NCBI RefSeq assembly: GCF_006542395.2
Contig: NZ_CP038231.1
Span: 1,178,001 to 1,242,000 of the forward strand
DNA length: 64,000 nt
Direction: 5' to 3'
DNA from: Formicincola oecophyllae
Lineage (GTDB): Bacteria; Pseudomonadota; Alphaproteobacteria; Acetobacterales; Acetobacteraceae
Shown here one piece after another: positions 47,859-57,331 of this stretch. The notes beneath the pieces were generated by a model that searched no databases, was not told the origin of the DNA, and was given only the letters and a program-made list of their open reading frames with translations. Made by a program: the position numbers and the translations under genes. Positions within the stretch are counted from its first letter, which is position 1. Every line of letters begins with the position of its first letter.

Positions 47859-49070
47859 TTAGGCGCGTGTGAAGCCTGCCCCTGTGTTCACAGCCAAGCC
47901 TGAAAGCTCCAGTTCCCCCAGCAGCGCCATCAAGGCCCCAATGGGACAGCCGCAGGAAGCTGCTAGGGTGTCAGGGCTTGCTGGTACATCTGAAAGCAGT
48001 TCCAGCACAGCAGCGCGCAACTCCCCGCCCTTGTCGGCATCGGTTTGCTGCAGGCCCCGTTCTGGCCTTGGGTGTTGCACAGCGTTGGCTGGGGCATTGG
48101 TTTGAAGGCTGAACAGGTCCGCTTCCCCCCTGCTGTGCGTCATGGTCGGGCGTTGCCCATGTCCAGATCTAGGCCCCTGCGGGGGTGTTTTTAAACCAGG
48201 CAGGAGGCAGACGGCCTCCAGAACATCCTGCCCATTGCAGACTAAGGCTGCACCATCCTTGATGAGCTGGTTGCCGCCGCCGGAGCGCAGGTCAAGGGGG
48301 TGGCCTGGCACAGCCATCACCACCCGGTCATAGGAGAGCGCCAAACGCGCTGTGATGAGCGTGCCAGAGCGCAACGCCCCTTCCACAATGACGGTGCCCA
48401 AGGTCAAGCCTGCAATCAGGCGGTTGCGTCGTGGGAACAGTTGCGCCCTGGGCAGCGTTCCAGGCGGCATTTCCGTAACTAGGCAGCCATGGTGGGCAAT
48501 GTCTTCATGCAGGCTGGCATGTTGGGGTGGGTAGGGCTGGTCAAGGCCGCCAGCCACAGCGGCGATTGTCAGGCCATGGGCCAGCGCCGCTTTGTGGGCT
48601 GCACCGTCAATGCCACGCGCCAAACCAGAAACCACGCTATAACCCTGGCTGGCCAACATGCTGGCCATTTCCGCCACGACACGCAGCCCTGCTGCTGAAG
48701 CGTGGCGCGCCCCGACAATGCCAATGCCTTTTTGGGAAAGCAGGCCAGGCCAGCCTTTTGTGAAAAGCAGGGGCGGGGGGTCTGGTAATTGGGCCAGCAA
48801 AGGGGGGTAGGCCTGATCACCATGAAGGATGATTTCTCCGCCCAGATTATCTGTAGCGCTGATCTCCTCCAAGGCTTGGTCAACGCTTTGCACAGCACAG
48901 GGGCGCTTGGCCTTGGCGGCCAGTCTGGGCAAGGCCTGCAAGGCTTCCTCTGGGTTGGGGAACTTGGCCAGCAGGCGTTGGTAGGTGCGCGGTCCCACCC
49001 CTTGGCTGCGACCCAGCCTGTAGCGGGCCAACCAATGTGGTGAAACGTTGCCTGTGCCCTGCCCCGCCAT
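47859..49070 (-). CDS. dprA: DNA processing protein DprA
   Basis: Loads RecA on incoming single-stranded DNA in natural transformation. It has 403 residues. An N-terminal helical part (GVGPRTYQRLLAKF) precedes the Rossmann-like core with IGIVGARHASAAGLRVV, SGLARGIDGAAH, GGLDQPYPPQH, FPRRNRLIAGL and VIVEGALRSGTLITA. A C-terminal winged-helix region ends in LSGLAVNTG. It lies 5 nt after plsY. With comEC and addAB in the same window, the genome keeps core DNA-uptake genes, although competence itself is not shown. Confidence 0.94.
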   Translation of the reverse strand: MAGQGTGNVSPHWLARYRLGRSQGVGPRTYQRLLAKFPNPEEALQALPRLAAKAKRPCAVQSVDQALEEISATDNLGGEIILHGDQAYPPLLAQLPDPPPLLFTKGWPGLLSQKGIGIVGARHASAAGLRVVAEMASMLASQGYSVVSGLARGIDGAAHKAALAHGLTIAAVAGGLDQPYPPQHASLHEDIAHHGCLVTEMPPGTLPRAQLFPRRNRLIAGLTLGTVIVEGALRSGTLITARLALSYDRVVMAVPGHPLDLRSGGGNQLIKDGAALVCNGQDVLEAVCLLPGLKTPPQGPRSGHGQRPTMTHSRGEADLFSLQTNAPANAVQHPRPERGLQQTDADKGGELRAAVLELLSDVPASPDTLAASCGCPIGALMALLGELELSGLAVNTGAGFTRA

Positions 49071-49075
49071 ATGGT

Positions 49076-49696
49076 TTATTTCTGGCCCACGCGTGGTTCC
49101 ACCCCAGCGACCAAACGCTTGATGTTGGCGTGATGGCGCAGCATCACAATGAGGGTGACTGCCAATGTGGCGACTACAGGGGCAGGGGTGGCGTCATGGC
49201 TCCAAAGCCACACAATGGCCATGAGCAGGGGCGCTGCTAGAAAGGCCGTCAACGCGCCGACAGAGGAAATGCGGCTGGCACGCGCTGCACCCAACCACAA
49301 CAGGGCGCACGCAAGCCCTACAGGCCAGCACAGCCCCACTAAGGCGCCAAGGCCAGTCGCCACCCCTTTCCCCCCCTTAAAACTCAACCAGAGGGGGAAG
49401 CAATGGCCCAGCACAACGCACACCGCCGCCACACTGGCTGCAAGGGGCGCAACGCCGCTGGCCTGGCCCAACCAGCCGCCCAGCAGAACGGCCACCAGCC
49501 CTTTGAGGGCATCAAGCAGCAAGGTAGCAGCAGCAATGGATTTCTTACCAGTACGCAGCACATTGGTGGCGCCAATGTTGCCTGAACCGATGGCCCGGAT
49601 GTCGCCCCCACCGCTTAACCGCACCAGCAGAAGACCAAAGGGCACACTGCCGAGGAGGTAGCCCAAGGCGCCAGCAAGCAGAAGGGGGCCCATCAT
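49076..49696 (-). CDS. plsY: Glycerol-3-phosphate acyltransferase PlsY
   Basis: Transfers the acyl group from acyl phosphate to glycerol 3-phosphate, the first step of phospholipid synthesis in the inner membrane. It has 206 residues with several hydrophobic helices. Family motifs are GSVPFGLLLVRL, GSGNIGATNVLRTGKK, LGHCFPLWLSFKGGKGVAT and a later membrane segment. Its ATG overlaps the pyrC-like stop as ATGA. Confidence 0.95.
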   Translation of the reverse strand: MMGPLLLAGALGYLLGSVPFGLLLVRLSGGGDIRAIGSGNIGATNVLRTGKKSIAAATLLLDALKGLVAVLLGGWLGQASGVAPLAASVAAVCVVLGHCFPLWLSFKGGKGVATGLGALVGLCWPVGLACALLWLGAARASRISSVGALTAFLAAPLLMAIVWLWSHDATPAPVVATLAVTLIVMLRHHANIKRLVAGVEPRVGQK

Positions 49697-51027
49697 GCTG
49701 TCTGGCTACCTTCTAATTGGCTGCTTTTGTCAGCGGATTTGTACACAGCTTTGCCATGGCGCCACGTCCCCTTGACCACACCTTTGAGCGTCCAGCCATC
49801 AAAAGGTGTGTTCTGGGCTAGGCCTGGCAATTGGCCTGCCACAACCTGCCAGGCCTCTTCAGGATTGAACAGGCAGAGGTCTGCGGGCCTGCCGGGTGCC
49901 ATGGTGCCTGCTTCCACCCCCATGAGCTTAGCTGGGCGCGTGGTGAGGAGCGCGAGTGCCTCCAGCAAAGGCAGGCCGCTAGCGTCCAGCGTAACCCCCA
50001 GAAGCGTGGCAAGCCCCGTGCCACCAGGCAGCGCATCACCAAACGGCAGACGCTTGTCGTCTGCGTCCGCAGGGGTGTGGCTTGATGTCACCACGTCAAT
50101 GGTGCCATCTGCCAGGCCCTCCACCACAGCGGCGCGGTCATCTTCCGTGCGCAAGGGGGGGGTGAGCTTAGCGTAGGTCCTGAAACCCTCTATGGCGACT
50201 TCCGTCATGGCGAAATAGGGCGGGGAGGTGTCGCAGCTCACCTGAATGCCTTCAGCTTTGGCTTGGCGGATGTGGGCCAAGGCGCCCCTGGTGGAAATGT
50301 CGGCGAAGTGAATGCGCGCCCCCGTCATGGCGGCCAGCTGCACATCACGCTGGACTTGCATGGCCTCGGCGGCAGCAGGCACCTGACGCAAGCCAAGGCG
50401 CACGGCAAGCGGGCTTGATGTGGCGCTGGCGCCTTTGCTGAAGGCCGTTTCCTGGGGGTGGAGCACCAAAAGGGCATCCAGGAACTGGGCATAAGCCATG
50501 ATGTTGCGCATTTGCTTGGCATTGGGCACAGCGCGTGGCCCATCTGTGAAGGCCATGGCGCCAGCGGCCTTCATCATGCCGATTTCAGCCATCTCAGCGC
50601 CAGCGCAGCTTTTGGTCATCGCGCCAAGCGGCACAAGCGTGGTCAGGCCAATCTCATGGCCGCGTTGGCGGATGAACATGGCCAAGGCTGGCGTGTCCAC
50701 CACAGGCATGGTTGTGGGTTCCACCCCCATGGTGGTCACGCCACCAGCTACAGCCGCTTGGGAACCAGACTGCAGGGTTTCACGGTATTCAAAACCCGGT
50801 TCGCAGAGGCTGGCGCGGAAATCGACCAAGCCGGGGCACAGCACCCAGCCCTGGCCATCGATGATTTCGGCATGAGGGGGCACGTTGCCCTCATCCACAT
50901 CAAGGGCTTTAATCAAGCCATTTTCCACCAGGAGGGTGCCCAGGCCGTCACGGCCACTGGCAGGGTCAACCAAGCGCACATTCTTGAAGAACAGCGCCTG
51001 GGGGGAAGAGGTGCTGGAAGCGCTCAT
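49693..51027 (-). CDS. Dihydroorotase-like protein, probably inactive (PyrC')
   Basis: It has the length (444 residues) and fold order of class I dihydroorotase, but the metal site is destroyed. The HxHxR block reads [10 protein letters not shown] (R71, S73 and C75 in place of His, His and Arg). The later catalytic Asp-His region reads [44 protein letters not shown] is well conserved. Such pseudo-dihydroorotases are known as structural partners of aspartate transcarbamoylase, and it overlaps pyrB by 4 bp. An active dihydroorotase should exist elsewhere in the genome. Confidence 0.9.
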   Translation of the reverse strand: MSASSTSSPQALFFKNVRLVDPASGRDGLGTLLVENGLIKALDVDEGNVPPHAEIIDGQGWVLCPGLVDFRASLCEPGFEYRETLQSGSQAAVAGGVTTMGVEPTTMPVVDTPALAMFIRQRGHEIGLTTLVPLGAMTKSCAGAEMAEIGMMKAAGAMAFTDGPRAVPNAKQMRNIMAYAQFLDALLVLHPQETAFSKGASATSSPLAVRLGLRQVPAAAEAMQVQRDVQLAAMTGARIHFADISTRGALAHIRQAKAEGIQVSCDTSPPYFAMTEVAIEGFRTYAKLTPPLRTEDDRAAVVEGLADGTIDVVTSSHTPADADDKRLPFGDALPGGTGLATLLGVTLDASGLPLLEALALLTTRPAKLMGVEAGTMAPGRPADLCLFNPEEAWQVVAGQLPGLAQNTPFDGWTLKGVVKGTWRHGKAVYKSADKSSQLEGSQTA

Positions 51028-51989
51028 GCGTGGTGGTTCCTCCGGCTGCGTGAAAGTCTGTCCAGAACGGCCATGCGAACAGCCACCCCCATTTCCACTT
51101 GTTCTGAAATCACGCTTTGGCGTGAATCAGCCACTTCTGAGGCAATCTCAACGCCACGGTTCATGGGGCCAGGGTGCATGACGATGGCGTGGTCCCTGGC
51201 CAAGCCCAGGCGGCGCTGGTCAAGGCCGAAAAGGGCGAAGTACTCACGCGTGCTGGGGATGAGCCCCGCCCCCATGCGCTCACGCTGGACGCGCAGGCAC
51301 ATGACGACGTCAGCTCCTGTGACGGCCTCGTCCATGTCACGGTGAATGGTGACACCCGCCATTTTCCCAAAAGCACTTGGCAGAAGGGTGGGGGGACCTG
51401 CCAACCTGATGCGCGCCCCTAGCAGGCGCAGAAGCAGGATGTCTGAGCGCGCAACGCGGCTGTGGGCGATGTCACCACAAATGGCAACCTCCAGCCCTTC
51501 AAACCTGCCAAAATGGCGGCGGATGGTCAGGGCGTCCAACAAGGCTTGGGTGGGGTGTTCATGCATGCCATCACCAGCGTTGACGACACTGGCTTCCACC
51601 TTCTGCGCCAGAAGGGCTGGCGCGCCGCTTTGAGCATGGCGGATGACCAGCAGATCGCACCGCATGGCGTTGAGAGTGGAGGCTGTGTCAAGCAGCGTCT
51701 CCCCTTTGTTAACGGAACTTGTGGCCACCGTCATGTTCACCACGTCTGCGCCCAGACGCTTGCCTGCCAGTTCAAAGCTGGTGCGTGTGCGTGTGCTGTC
51801 CTCAAAAAACAGGTTGATAACGGTTTTGCCGCGCAGAACGTCACGTGGTGGCGTGCGCGAACGGCTGAGCAAGGCATAGCTTTCAGCCAAATCCAGGTAA
51901 GGCAGCACCTGCTCTGGGGTCAGCCCCGCAATGCCAAGCAAATGGGCGCTGTGCTGAATGGGGTGGGGCATTGTCTGGGTGTTGCTCAT
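51024..51989 (-). CDS. pyrB: Aspartate carbamoyltransferase catalytic subunit
   Basis: Makes N-carbamoylaspartate, the first committed step of pyrimidine synthesis. It has 321 residues. The carbamoyl phosphate motif [13 protein letters not shown] is near residue 61. [17 protein letters not shown]-like [18 protein letters not shown], and [12 protein letters not shown] are all standard. It overlaps gltX (upstream) and the dihydroorotase-like gene (downstream) through ATGA junctions. Confidence 0.96.
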   Translation of the reverse strand: MSNTQTMPHPIQHSAHLLGIAGLTPEQVLPYLDLAESYALLSRSRTPPRDVLRGKTVINLFFEDSTRTRTSFELAGKRLGADVVNMTVATSSVNKGETLLDTASTLNAMRCDLLVIRHAQSGAPALLAQKVEASVVNAGDGMHEHPTQALLDALTIRRHFGRFEGLEVAICGDIAHSRVARSDILLLRLLGARIRLAGPPTLLPSAFGKMAGVTIHRDMDEAVTGADVVMCLRVQRERMGAGLIPSTREYFALFGLDQRRLGLARDHAIVMHPGPMNRGVEIASEVADSRQSVISEQVEMGVAVRMAVLDRLSRSRRNHHA

Positions 51990-53446
51990 GCGTTTCCCCC
52001 GCCAGCAGGGGTGACATGGACCAGGGCGCTGTCGAGGCGCGCCAGCACTTCGTCCTTGCCCAGGGCCGCCAAGGTCAAATCAATGCCAGGGCTGGTGGTG
52101 GTGCCTGTCATGGCTGCGCGCAGGGGCTGCGCCACAGCACCCAGCTTGCAGGGGCGCGCTTCGGCGAAGCTGCGCAAGGTGCTGTCGATGCCTTCTGGGG
52201 TGAAAGGGTCCAGGGCGGCGAGCTGCGGCCGAATGGCCTGCAGGACCTCACGGCCTTCCCCAGTAAGGATTTTCAAGGCTTTGGGGACGAAGGCCAGTGG
52301 CAAGGTGGCGGCAGCGAAGGAGGCGTTGGTCGCCAGCTCCTCCAGGTTTTTGGCACGTTCCTTCAGGCCTGGCATGAGGGCCAGGATGCGCTTGCGGGCA
52401 CCCTCCCCTTCAGGGCCTTCTAAGGCCATGTTGGGGCCTGTGCCAGCTTGCTGGCGCGCGCGCAGGCGTTCCATGACGTCATCGGTCAGGCGTTGGTCGT
52501 CAGCGCGGCGCATCCAAACGCCATTGATGTGGTCAAGCTTGCGGTAGTCCATGCGGGCGGCCGAACGCCCGATGCCATCAACGTCAAACAGCTTGATCTG
52601 TTCAGCACGGTCAAGGATTTCAGCGTCTCCATGGCCCCAGCCAAGGCGGAGGAGGTAATTGTCAAGCGCCTCAGGCAGAATGCCCTGCTCCCTGAACTCA
52701 ATCACGGACTGGGCGCCGTGGCGTTTGGAAAGCTTGCCGCCATCGGGGCCATGGATAAGCGGCAGGTGTGCAAAGGCGGGCGTTTTCCAACCCAGGGCCT
52801 CATAGATCATCTTTTGGCGGAAGGTGTTGATAAGGTGGTCATCGCCACGCATCACGTGGGTGATGTCCATATCGTGGTCATCCACCACCACAGCCAACAA
52901 GTAAGTGGGGCTGCCATCAGAGCGCAGCAGGATTAGGTCGTCCAGTTCAGCGTTGGCCACGCGCACTTCCCCCTGGATGAGGTCATGAACAACTGATTCA
53001 CCTTCCTGGGGCGCGCGCAGGCGCACAGTGAACGGCATGCCCTCAGGCGCTTCAGAAGGGTCGCGGTCGCGCCAGGTGCCGTCATAGCGTGGAGGGCGTT
53101 TCTCAGCGCGCGCCTTCTCGCGCATGGCGGCCAGCTCTTCCGCTGTGCAGTAACAGCGGTAGGCATGGCCGCTGTCGAGCATCTGCTGGACCACTTCCGC
53201 ATGGCGCCCTTGGCGTGTGGACTGGAAAACAGGCTCATTGTCCCAATCCAGCCCCATCCATTTGAGGCCATCGAAGATCACGTCCACAGCCTGCTGGGTG
53301 GAACGCTCCTTATCGGTGTCCTCAATGCGGAGGAGAAACTCCCCACCATGGTGACGGGAGAACAGGTAGTTGAACAAGGCGGCACGCGCATTGCCAATGT
53401 GCAACAGTCCAGTGGGGGAGGGTGCAAAACGGGTGCGAATGGTCAT
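51986..53446 (-). CDS. gltX: Glutamate--tRNA ligase
   Basis: Charges tRNA-Glu, and in bacteria lacking GlnRS also tRNA-Gln. It has 486 residues. The HIGH motif region is [21 protein letters not shown], followed by [24 protein letters not shown] and the KMSKS-like KLSKRHGA complete the catalytic core. The C-terminal half is the anticodon-binding helical cage. It is the first gene of the minus-strand run; its upstream flank is the AT-rich insert. Confidence 0.97.
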   Translation of the reverse strand: MTIRTRFAPSPTGLLHIGNARAALFNYLFSRHHGGEFLLRIEDTDKERSTQQAVDVIFDGLKWMGLDWDNEPVFQSTRQGRHAEVVQQMLDSGHAYRCYCTAEELAAMREKARAEKRPPRYDGTWRDRDPSEAPEGMPFTVRLRAPQEGESVVHDLIQGEVRVANAELDDLILLRSDGSPTYLLAVVVDDHDMDITHVMRGDDHLINTFRQKMIYEALGWKTPAFAHLPLIHGPDGGKLSKRHGAQSVIEFREQGILPEALDNYLLRLGWGHGDAEILDRAEQIKLFDVDGIGRSAARMDYRKLDHINGVWMRRADDQRLTDDVMERLRARQQAGTGPNMALEGPEGEGARKRILALMPGLKERAKNLEELATNASFAAATLPLAFVPKALKILTGEGREVLQAIRPQLAALDPFTPEGIDSTLRSFAEARPCKLGAVAQPLRAAMTGTTTSPGIDLTLAALGKDEVLARLDSALVHVTPAGGGNA

Positions 53447-54185
53447 GGACGCGCCTTTTGGTGATGGTGGGGCAGGATAAACAAAGCCTGTAGATGATTT
53501 TTAAAGGCAGGCATTCAAATTCGATCGATCGGTGTGGCCTTGGGGCCTATTCCAACCGGTGGGGTGTTTCATCATGCGACACGTTCAAAAATGCAACCCT
53601 CTCACATTAAAGTTAGGGACAATCATTTTTATGGACCTGCTGGAAGGGGTGCTCTGTGGAGGGGCAATTTGAATTTTACGGCTTCAGCGGCTGTGGATTG
53701 AAATTGGAGAGCCGAATAAGATAGATGCCTTGTAGTTAAATGTGGTGGGAAAATTTTTACCTAATAAAATTAGGCATTTTTGTGGTGAATTTTATTTTTC
53801 ATTGTGAGAATAATGTTAGTGAGGATTAATGATTTAGTGACAAAGACATATCGATTTAATTTATCAAATGGCAACAGACCACTCCTTAGGATATGAGAAT
53901 GAAATAATTTTTCAAAAATCATAGATGGTTACCAATATTAATTATTGCTGGTCTCTTGAAAACTATGTATTGAAGATCCAGGAATTTTTCCTATATCCTA
54001 TATTATCCTTTAATTTACCGAAAATGTGGAATTTCCATTTAAAATCTAATTGAGTGATTATTAATTGATATTTAATCCATCTGACCTTATCTTTCCAATA
54101 AGATAGTTTGCTGACGAAAGACTGTTTATCTGAATGGGTCACACCATGACAGCGCTCTCTTGACCATGACGCCGTTGGCGGTGAA
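53447..54185. other. AT-rich intergenic insert with no supported gene
   Basis: From about 53690 to 54180 the DNA is far richer in A/T than anything else in the window, with stops in most frames. An open minus-strand frame at 53963-54223 (86 codons, TTG start) has no recognisable content and no ribosome site. A small hairpin CCTAA-TAAAA-TTAGG followed by CATTTTT lies at 53760-53780, a possible terminator remnant. The first 150 nt should include the gltX promoter. The composition points to acquired DNA or decayed genes. Confidence 0.7.
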
Positions 54186-54223
54186 TTGACAATATTTTGT
54201 ATAGAGATTTGTATCTTATACAA
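54186..54223 (+). promoter_or_regulatory. Candidate promoter with overlapping inverted repeat
   Basis: A perfect -35 hexamer TTGACA is at 54186-54191. Overlapping the expected -10 area is an inverted repeat at 54197-54223: TTGTATA-g-AGAT and ATCT-TATACAA around TTGT. It sits about 45 nt before the DUF1796-like gene and could be an operator. The -10 box itself is weak. Confidence 0.4.
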
Positions 54224-54269
54224 TCATCAATGAAATGTTGATTTTTAAGCTGGAGATAATGTGAAATGA

Positions 54270-54872
54270 TTGTTGCAGGAGGGACTTTCTTGTTTACCGG
54301 CAATCCTGTTGCGTGAAGCTGGCTTGTGTACTGCAGCGATGCCTTTTGATTGGACTTTTTGCAATGTGGAAAGTTTGATTAGGATCTTACAAAGCGATTT
54401 CCGACATTTCCTGGATGAGTCAACAGTGGAATCCCTGGCTGAAGAGAAGGGACGGCCTGTGGCTTTTAACAAGCATTACGATGCTGCCAACCCTGAACGG
54501 CCATTTTTCAATCACAAAGACCCCACCAAGACAGAAGACAGGAACTATTACCTCAGGACCATTGAACGGTTCAAAAAACTACACAACACCAAACCTTGTC
54601 TCTTCGTTCTTGAAGAGTTTGGTGAACTTGAACAGCGCTTTGAAAGCTTGGTGGACACGCTCAATCGGCATTGGCCTAACATGAAAGCTTATGGCGTTAG
54701 TTATAAGCCATCAGCAGAGGTCCCTTCCTTAACACCTTTGAAGGTGCTGGATGGCCATCAGTTGATGTCGTTTAAAGCAAGTCCCATTCATGAAGGCACT
54801 CATTTTGCCCGCAGAGAGGATGGTGAGCTTTTGATTGATGGGGTGAAGAGGTTCGCAGCTTCTTCCTTTTAA
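54270..54872 (+). CDS. DUF1796-like putative cysteine peptidase, 5' end apparently frameshifted
   Basis: The protein resembles DUF1796 putative papain-like cysteine peptidases: SCLPAILLREAGL, PFDWTFCNVESLIRILQSDFRHFLD, then NYYLRTIERFKKL, PCLFVLEEFG and a C-terminal THFARREDGE. Such genes often sit in surface-polysaccharide loci. The frame as read has 200 codons from TTG 54270, with no ribosome site for it. An ATG at 54266 lies 10 nt behind GGAG but in another frame. Removing one T from CTTTC (54285-54289) would join them and give the family-like start MIVAGGTSCLPA. The gene is less GC-rich than its neighbours and follows the AT-rich insert, indicating transfer. Confidence 0.7.
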   Translation: MLQEGLSCLPAILLREAGLCTAAMPFDWTFCNVESLIRILQSDFRHFLDESTVESLAEEKGRPVAFNKHYDAANPERPFFNHKDPTKTEDRNYYLRTIERFKKLHNTKPCLFVLEEFGELEQRFESLVDTLNRHWPNMKAYGVSYKPSAEVPSLTPLKVLDGHQLMSFKASPIHEGTHFARREDGELLIDGVKRFAASSF

Positions 54873-54961
54873 GGAGTCGCAGACCAGTTCATCACGTTTG
54901 GAGTGCATTGTTCAGCGAAGCAGTAATTTTAGGATCTGAAGCTTTACTGTAGGCGTTTGTG

Positions 54962-57316
54962 ATGGATGCCTTGCCAAGGTGTTGGGTAGCTTTGCAAGGT
55001 CACAGGCTAGCCTGCTGGATACCTTTCTGTTTAGGTAGTGGCGAAGCCCTTTATCTGGCGTTTTCACAGGAACCACCTTTGTGGGAGCTTGTGGCAGCGG
55101 GCTTGGTGGCCTTCAGCGTTGCGGGGTTATGGGCTTGGTTGGGTAATAACACGCTGTGCGCCAAACCCTGCCATGCTTCCTTGGCGCTGGGGCGCGTTGT
55201 TCTGGCAGCTTTATTTTGGGTCAGCGTAGGGTTGGGGCTTCTTGGCTTGCAAGCTCATTGGCAAACCCCTTTTCCCGCATTGCCTGCCCAGGCAACCTTG
55301 ATTCAAGGGCAATTGCAGGCCTTGGAATCGACTGGCACTCCTGAGAAACTGAAGCTTACCCTGGGTCAAGTTGATTTCTTGACCCCATGGGATAAGCGCG
55401 CAACCCCTCTGAAACGTCATCTAACCCTTTACTTGTCAGAAAAAAATGCTGAACAGCCCTTCTGCTTGGGTGCAGTGGTCAAATTGGAAGTTCAGCTGTC
55501 CCCTCCCCCTGGGCCCGTTTGGCCCGGAGGGCCTGATCCTCGTTTTAGAGCATGGTTTAGTGGCAGTGCTGGCAGTGGGCATGTCTTGGCGGTGCGTTCC
55601 GTGCAACGCACCCCTTGCCATGCCGATGTTCCGCTTTTCGCATGGGCTGGTTACCGCCAGCGCTTGGCCCATCAAGTGGAAACCATGCTCCCTGGCCAAG
55701 AAGGCGCCATTGCGGCCACTATCCTGACAGGAGAAAGTGGCGGTTTGACCCAGGCCACCCGTGATGAGTTTGCTGCTGCAGGTTTGGCGCACATTTTGGC
55801 TGTGGCTGGGTTGCACTTAGCCCTGGTGACGGGTTTGGCCGCTGTTGTCTTGCAGTGCCTGGTCAGACGTTTTGAAAACCTCATGCTGTTTGGCCAGGGG
55901 CGTTTCATAGTTCTTGGTGGCTCTGTTTTGGCAGGGCTGGGCTATGTGTTCCTGACAGGCCTTCATGTGCCGGGACTGCGTGCCCTATTCATGATGGCGG
56001 CCCTTGCCATTGGTTTGGTTCTGGGGCGGAAAAAGCACGCTATGCGCAGCTTGGCGCTGGTGGCTTTGCTGTTCATGGTCACAGACCCCGTCATTATCAC
56101 AGATTTGTCGTTTCAGATGTCCTTCTGTGCAGTGCTGGGGTTGATAGCTGGTTTCGAGGCGTTGCAGCCCCAGCTTGAACGCATCAAAATGGCTGTCCAC
56201 GCTTTGGAAGGGCGCACCATGCCCGCACAAAGGGCACAAAGGCATTTTGGTGTTAGCTTGTTGGGGCAACCAAAATTTTGGTTGGTGAAGGGTGCACGCC
56301 TAGCAGAAGGAGTGTTTCTCCTAGCGCTGACATCCCTTCTGGCTGGATTGGCGACCATGCCGGCCACAGTGATGCATTTCAGCCGCATTCAACCTTGGTT
56401 CGTGGTGGCCAACATAGTGGCTGTGCCTTTGATGGGGTTTTGGATCATGCCTTTGGGCATGGTGGCGTTGCTTTGGTTGATGGTCGTTGATGGGGTGCAG
56501 ACTTGGTGGGGGGATTTCCCTTGGTTGGCTTGGCCTGCCGAGGGCGCTTTCTGGCTTATGGGTCAGGCGCTGGGCTTGATGGCCTGGATGGCAGGCCAGG
56601 TGGCTTCTTGGCCGGCCGCTACTGTTGCTGTCAGAGCACCCAGTGGCTTGGGCTATTGGCTAGCTTTGTTGGCACTCATGATGATGTGTCTGTTTAAAGC
56701 CCAGGGGCTGGGGCGTTGGCTGAAAAATGCATTGGCTCTTACCCTGCTGGTTGGAGCGTTGTTGTGGCCTCAAAGGCAAGCTGTGCCTGTGGCGTTGGTT
56801 GATAACACAGGGGGTGTGGCGGCTGTATTGGGTACAGGCGATGGTGAAGTCATGCCCTTCACCGCTTATCAAGCAGGGCCAGGGAAAGCTATGTGGGTAC
56901 GGGCGAAATGGGCTGAGGCATTTGCCCTGCCGGTGCAGCCGCTGCCACCTTCATGCCAAAAGGGGTGGTGCTTGTTGACCACACGCCAAGGACTGAAAAT
57001 CGTTGTGGTGACAAAGCGGAAAGCCTTGTCGGCAAAGGCTTCCTTTTGTCCTATGGGGCAAGTTTGGCTGATGGTGGACCTGGTATCACGCGTGCCACCC
57101 TGCACAGGTTTTTCCAGGCCCATCTTGTTGGGCAAGGAGGCGTGGCGTGTGGGAAGCCGTGCTGTCATGGCTGTTCCCAAGGGTAGCCTGGGAAAAACCA
57201 CTCCCTATTATGAAGTTGACGTCATCACCGCGCGCCAGGCCATGGGGCAACGCCTTTGGACACGAACCATGCCCACAAAGGCGCGCATGGGGTTGCCCCT
57301 CATGCCTTCTGAATAG
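54962..57316 (+). CDS. comEC: ComEC/Rec2-type DNA uptake channel protein
   Basis: An inner-membrane channel for single-stranded DNA in natural transformation. It has 784 residues from ATG 54962 (a GTG one codon earlier is possible). Two N-terminal membrane segments and a DUF4131-like region precede the Competence domain with AATILTGESGGLTQATRDEFAAAGLAHILAVAGLHLALV (about residue 245 on). LHVPGLRALFMM and DLSFQMSFCAVLGLI are also present, along with many membrane helices. The C-terminal part lacks the metallo-beta-lactamase His motif found in longer ComEC proteins. comEC beside gltX is a known alphaproteobacterial order. Confidence 0.92.
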   Translation: MDALPRCWVALQGHRLACWIPFCLGSGEALYLAFSQEPPLWELVAAGLVAFSVAGLWAWLGNNTLCAKPCHASLALGRVVLAALFWVSVGLGLLGLQAHWQTPFPALPAQATLIQGQLQALESTGTPEKLKLTLGQVDFLTPWDKRATPLKRHLTLYLSEKNAEQPFCLGAVVKLEVQLSPPPGPVWPGGPDPRFRAWFSGSAGSGHVLAVRSVQRTPCHADVPLFAWAGYRQRLAHQVETMLPGQEGAIAATILTGESGGLTQATRDEFAAAGLAHILAVAGLHLALVTGLAAVVLQCLVRRFENLMLFGQGRFIVLGGSVLAGLGYVFLTGLHVPGLRALFMMAALAIGLVLGRKKHAMRSLALVALLFMVTDPVIITDLSFQMSFCAVLGLIAGFEALQPQLERIKMAVHALEGRTMPAQRAQRHFGVSLLGQPKFWLVKGARLAEGVFLLALTSLLAGLATMPATVMHFSRIQPWFVVANIVAVPLMGFWIMPLGMVALLWLMVVDGVQTWWGDFPWLAWPAEGAFWLMGQALGLMAWMAGQVASWPAATVAVRAPSGLGYWLALLALMMMCLFKAQGLGRWLKNALALTLLVGALLWPQRQAVPVALVDNTGGVAAVLGTGDGEVMPFTAYQAGPGKAMWVRAKWAEAFALPVQPLPPSCQKGWCLLTTRQGLKIVVVTKRKALSAKASFCPMGQVWLMVDLVSRVPPCTGFSRPILLGKEAWRVGSRAVMAVPKGSLGKTTPYYEVDVITARQAMGQRLWTRTMPTKARMGLPLMPSE

Positions 57317-57331
57317 CTGTACAGAGGCCTT

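Noticed and set aside
53963-54223. 86-codon minus-strand ORF in the AT-rich insert
   Set aside because: TTG start, no ribosome site, no recognisable sequence; its 5' end coincides with the inverted repeat. Possibly a gene fragment, but not supportable.
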